A stretch of 8,582 bases of DNA, taken from positions 1-8,582 of the forward strand of contig QILJ01000506.1 in assembly GCA_003233295.1 (NCBI GenBank), written 5' to 3'. The position numbers were made by a program, and so were the translations under genes. How positions within the stretch are numbered: the stretch's first letter is position 1; every line of letters starts with the position of its first letter. Shown here piece after piece: positions 5,701 through 8,582 of the stretch. The notes beneath the pieces were generated by a model. It did not search any database. It was given only the letters and a program-made list of their open reading frames with translations, and was not told where the DNA came from. This DNA comes from Ignavibacteria bacterium. Its GTDB lineage: Bacteria; Bacteroidota; Ignavibacteria; Ignavibacteriales; Melioribacteraceae.

Positions 5701-7528
5701 ATTAGCATGGGAAACCCGCAACAATCTTAGAAAGGGATTCCGGGAATGGCTCGGTGAGAATCAGAAGATTGCTGTTGATATGGAAACAGGCGACGAGTAT
5801 ATGTGGAAGGATGTAATTATTCTCGAAGAGGATATTGGCTCTGCCGATAAGGAAACTTTATTCAATGTAGTTTCAAAATCTCCTTTGCTGCGCGAGGCAA
5901 TATTTTTGTTTTCAGGAGGTAAATTAATTCGTCTTTCAAGCATATTACCTAGTGGTGTGTGGATAAGTTTTGTTAGAAAGTATCACGATAAGAGTCTTTT
6001 CAGAGTTTCGGTGCAGACAAGGCTGTACGGCTCTTTTGATATAGTTCTTGCCATAAATACCAATCGTGATGATCAGAGTATTTTTAAGGAAATAAATTGG
6101 CTTATCATGGCTGGCTCGGAAGTGGTTGCCAAAGATCTTGTTGAAGATTTCGGCGGTTATTGGGGCGAGTACAAAGTATGGTCGAGTAAGTACAACTTAG
6201 GTGATAACGTTGAGAGAGTTATAAAACGTGAAGTAAGAAAGAGCGATGAGTTTGCCGAAGAAAGATTAAAAATGCTCTGGCCGTTCTTTGTCTGGAATGC
6301 AGCTATTGCATATATCAATTTCTGGAAATTGACTGGCAAAAAATTTATCTTAGCTGATGCAACGACTCATAACTTTATAATCCCGTCACACGATTATCAA
6401 ACCGGCACAAAAATACTTTCTCTTTCGGAGTCAATTCCTCATACAACAATTTCGGATTTGATAAATAAGTTCTACGAAGATTTTGTTGAAAAAAGTATCC
6501 GGGAATTTTCATTCCTCGAGAATAAAAATGTGTGGAATTATATCCTATCCGGAATTATTGAAGGAATTGGTGAAAGTGATGGAATGGAACTGCTAAAGGA
6601 ATTTAGAGATGAAATTGCAGATCAGAAGAATAAAAGCGGTTCTCAAGCAAGCGCAGTTGAAGAGTTCATCGATATCCTGATGAAAGGTCAGTTCCTGCCT
6701 AAGCGGTTGTATTTTGCTACAAAGCGATTCCATAGATGGTTCAAACTCAATAGTGAAGCGGCTTTCAGCGCACAAGCAGAAATGCTGTTAGAACTTTACA
6801 GTACTTATCGACTTGATGAACTTGAGGAAACATATCCGGAAGTCAGAACCAGATTTTTCCTTGAGACCGGTTTATTGGATTCCAGCGAATCAACTAAGGA
6901 AGTATTGAATGAAATAGCAGTAAGATTTCATGAACATGATCTTGAAAAAGAAGAAATGCTTCAGCATATATCTCAACTTCAGGATGAATATGAATTATCG
7001 GAAAAAGAGAAATATTTCTTAGCACGACTGAGTTTCCCGCATCTTAAACCTACTGTTTCGGCAGATTTCATGACGGTTAAAACAGACGTTTCAAAAGGCG
7101 CCAACTTGGTAATTCAACTGAATGATTATGATGGGATCCCGTTCTTCATCAGACACCCGGTAACGCCTAAGGAGATATCTCGTCTGCACAATTTATTTAT
7201 TGATGCGAACTTGCTTGTAAGTTTTCAGAATAGGCACAATTTCCTTGTAGCAATTTCGGAAAGGGGATTTATAATCGGCGGACTTTTTTACTTCCTATCC
7301 GATAAAGATACTGTCCACATGGAAAAGATCGTTGTGTCGAATCATTACCGCAGAAAAGGGATAAGCGATATGCTGATGAATGAATTTTTTGAGAGGATGA
7401 AAAGTGACGGTATTAAATATGTTACTACCGGATTTTTCAGACCCGAATATTTTTATAGATTCGGATTTAAAGTAGAGAAGAAATATTCAGGGTTAGTCAA
7501 AAAGTTGGTTGATGTAAGAGAGCAATAA
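2726..7528 (+). CDS. long-chain acyl-CoA synthetase fused to a large unassigned region and a C-terminal GNAT acetyltransferase
   Basis: The product has 1,600 residues, far longer than the usual 550-650 for acyl-CoA synthetases. Two ATGs stand in tandem (2723, 2726); AAGGGA at 2715-2720 fits the second better (five bases). Residues 1-145 are helical and unassigned. The AMP-forming ligase spans about 145-690: TSGTTGDPKG (318-327) binds the ATP phosphates, GFGMTEATG (472-480) is the adenylate motif, TGD (539-541) and DRKKE (555-559) follow, and TPKGTYKR (659-666) holds the likely catalytic lysine 665. PLFHTFGRFLELTG and KPTIFISIPKKW are typical of long-chain enzymes, which activate fatty acids to acyl-CoA. 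Residues about 700-1470 match nothing I can name; LWPFFVWNAAIAYINFW (1184-1200) precedes ADATTHNFIIP, where D1211 and N1216 have kinase-loop spacing. Residues about 1475-1590 are a GNAT domain with RRKGIS (1542-1547) as acetyl-CoA loop and YFYRFGF near the end. The ligase and GNAT calls are firm. Which acyl group is used, and for what target, is unknown. Confidence 0.92.
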   Translation: MSNSKLLEQLSGLRQSILKGKAALETEEVEELSNDFSGVFENTVNRKKLLTEEENSELLLAILKAIPSSQLADKLLEDLDAESLYQFCKLLINASGKNELVINEITHELLNLIRNTNWLKKISADEKWHTIIHDLIKCSNYTFGRLFKQRVRDYSEKPLFKVIQGSMFEEYSWNRVNKIVDKYSSSLKSLINDYKIDETHVAFLMENSIEMASLDLACLTSGIKNVMIPANSVPAHISFILNQTKVPIIIASDEKQLARIKSVKNEVPHLKLVVLVKGKSIENWVIPFEKFLSRTGKDEAESKIEPVNIDDLTTIMYTSGTTGDPKGIMFSQMNIVYKRFCRALALPKISDKDRCLAFLPLFHTFGRFLELTGSVFWGAEYCFMENPSVETMIANMNLVKPTIFISIPKKWLQIFEAITARVNIELDSEEDIRKAVTDVTGGELKWGLSAAGFLPSEVFEFFQKYGIELMSGFGMTEATGGISMTPPGQYSPNSLGKELPGIKMKLGEDGELLIKGAYVMTGYYGEKYEDTFENGWLPTGDIMRQDKNGFIEIIDRKKEIYKNIKGETVAPQKIENFFRDFENLKQVFLVGDHRPFNTLLINPNYDDAKSFFDHMDEDQTNEYFSSIIVTVNNFLAPFERIVDFRIIDHPFTIEKGELTPKGTYKRRVIEKNFSEMIEEMYVKTHTTINVGSLAVKVPNWFLREKACLSGDIVAMGNDLVIPKLSKLIKIEVLDEKKKIIKIGGYVYQLHKTQLDLQPLLTNASLWIGNKELVDFTSDSIIQWTRKIINDDDLSFIDSFDVVVSGEEAANDLQKYIDAGEDSLFGLHKALLLLQSDSFKYAEKAIEYLMFILQDTSSTNYSLARITLTRPNVTKLLKTRRELFKLFIKFSSGFSLYEMFNLYLDYDCGLIDDEVITTVIENVKKEQFVLLIESLLSGRIEKYRAAEDIYKTCYPSVLKMISEFGILHPTTYVKLREILVRIQLQEEDSSLGRLAWETRNNLRKGFREWLGENQKIAVDMETGDEYMWKDVIILEEDIGSADKETLFNVVSKSPLLREAIFLFSGGKLIRLSSILPSGVWISFVRKYHDKSLFRVSVQTRLYGSFDIVLAINTNRDDQSIFKEINWLIMAGSEVVAKDLVEDFGGYWGEYKVWSSKYNLGDNVERVIKREVRKSDEFAEERLKMLWPFFVWNAAIAYINFWKLTGKKFILADATTHNFIIPSHDYQTGTKILSLSESIPHTTISDLINKFYEDFVEKSIREFSFLENKNVWNYILSGIIEGIGESDGMELLKEFRDEIADQKNKSGSQASAVEEFIDILMKGQFLPKRLYFATKRFHRWFKLNSEAAFSAQAEMLLELYSTYRLDELEETYPEVRTRFFLETGLLDSSESTKEVLNEIAVRFHEHDLEKEEMLQHISQLQDEYELSEKEKYFLARLSFPHLKPTVSADFMTVKTDVSKGANLVIQLNDYDGIPFFIRHPVTPKEISRLHNLFIDANLLVSFQNRHNFLVAISERGFIIGGLFYFLSDKDTVHMEKIVVSNHYRRKGISDMLMNEFFERMKSDGIKYVTTGFFRPEYFYRFGFKVEKKYSGLVKKLVDVREQ

Positions 7529-7552
7529 ATTTTGAATTAACTTAGTTCTCTA

Positions 7553-7582
7553 AAATCCGTGTAAATCGGTCTAATCCGTTTT
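7553..7582 (+). repeat. three degenerate tandem units of about 10 bp
   Basis: Three consecutive 10-base units share the pattern AAATCCGTNT: 7553-7562 is AAATCCGTGT, 7563-7572 is AAATCGGTCT, and 7573-7582 begins AATCCGTT. The first unit starts 25 bases after the stop of the fusion gene. Similar AATCCGTGT-type repeats are scattered in intergenic DNA of many Bacteroidota-like genomes, as I recall; the function is unknown. Confidence 0.55.
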
Positions 7583-7679
7583 ATCAGAGTGCTATGATTT
7601 ATAATAAAACCGGACAATTTTGTTTTGATTAGCAAAAGATAAAAATAATTAGTAATAGTTCATTAAAATTATAGAGAAT

Positions 7680-7698
7680 AAAATAATTTTTATTATTT

Positions 7699-7699
<1 letters not shown>
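7680..7699. repeat. A/T-only hairpin before pyrG
   Basis: AAAATAAT (7680-7687) and ATTATTTT (7692-7699) form an 8-bp perfect stem around a TTTT loop. It may be a weak terminator for the preceding gene or a bendable upstream element of the pyrG promoter, or simply a product of base composition. Confidence 0.3.

Positions 7700-8582
<883 letters not shown>

Overview
The window looks like a piece of an AT-rich chromosome from the Bacteroidota/Chlorobiota/Ignavibacteriota neighbourhood. This is an inference from protein style (secreted propeller repeats of the 'VWGSSPEDVWAVG...HWDG..W' kind, a very large acyl-CoA synthetase fusion), low GC and weak or absent Shine-Dalgarno sequences. No rRNA or other taxonomic marker is present except the first half of pyrG. 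All genes I can support are on the + strand.

Left part (1-2722), accessory in character: the 3' end of a beta-propeller surface protein (1-621) is followed by two 5'-truncated gene remnants. The first (about 642-983) resembles the C-terminus of DUF2971-type proteins and runs through an inverted repeat. The second (about 1030-1410) is the C-terminal half of an RQC-minor-1-type DNA-binding protein. Each remnant ends at or in a structured non-coding element: an 8-bp perfect inverted repeat spanning 905-966 and a long bulged hairpin spanning 1409-1494. An intact short PAS/LOV-like sensor gene (1684-2331) follows. The left arm of the 1409-1494 hairpin recurs as a diverged direct repeat at 2526-2555, so the sensor gene lies between two copies of the same motif. 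Single genes and gene tails separated by folded repeats resemble a mobile gene-cassette array, but no integrase is seen and the sites do not fit the attC consensus well.

Right part (2723-8582), core-like: a single 1,600-residue gene (2726-7528) joins a long-chain acyl-CoA synthetase, about 800 residues of unassigned sequence including a motif spaced like a kinase catalytic loop, and a C-terminal GNAT acetyltransferase. After a 210-bp AT-rich spacer with a roughly 10-bp degenerate tandem repeat comes the first 281 codons of pyrG (CTP synthase), cut by the window edge.

The most interesting objects are the acyl-CoA synthetase/unknown/GNAT fusion, the LOV-like domain whose photoactive cysteine is replaced by proline while several flavin-pocket residues remain, and the repeat-delimited region of gene tails.
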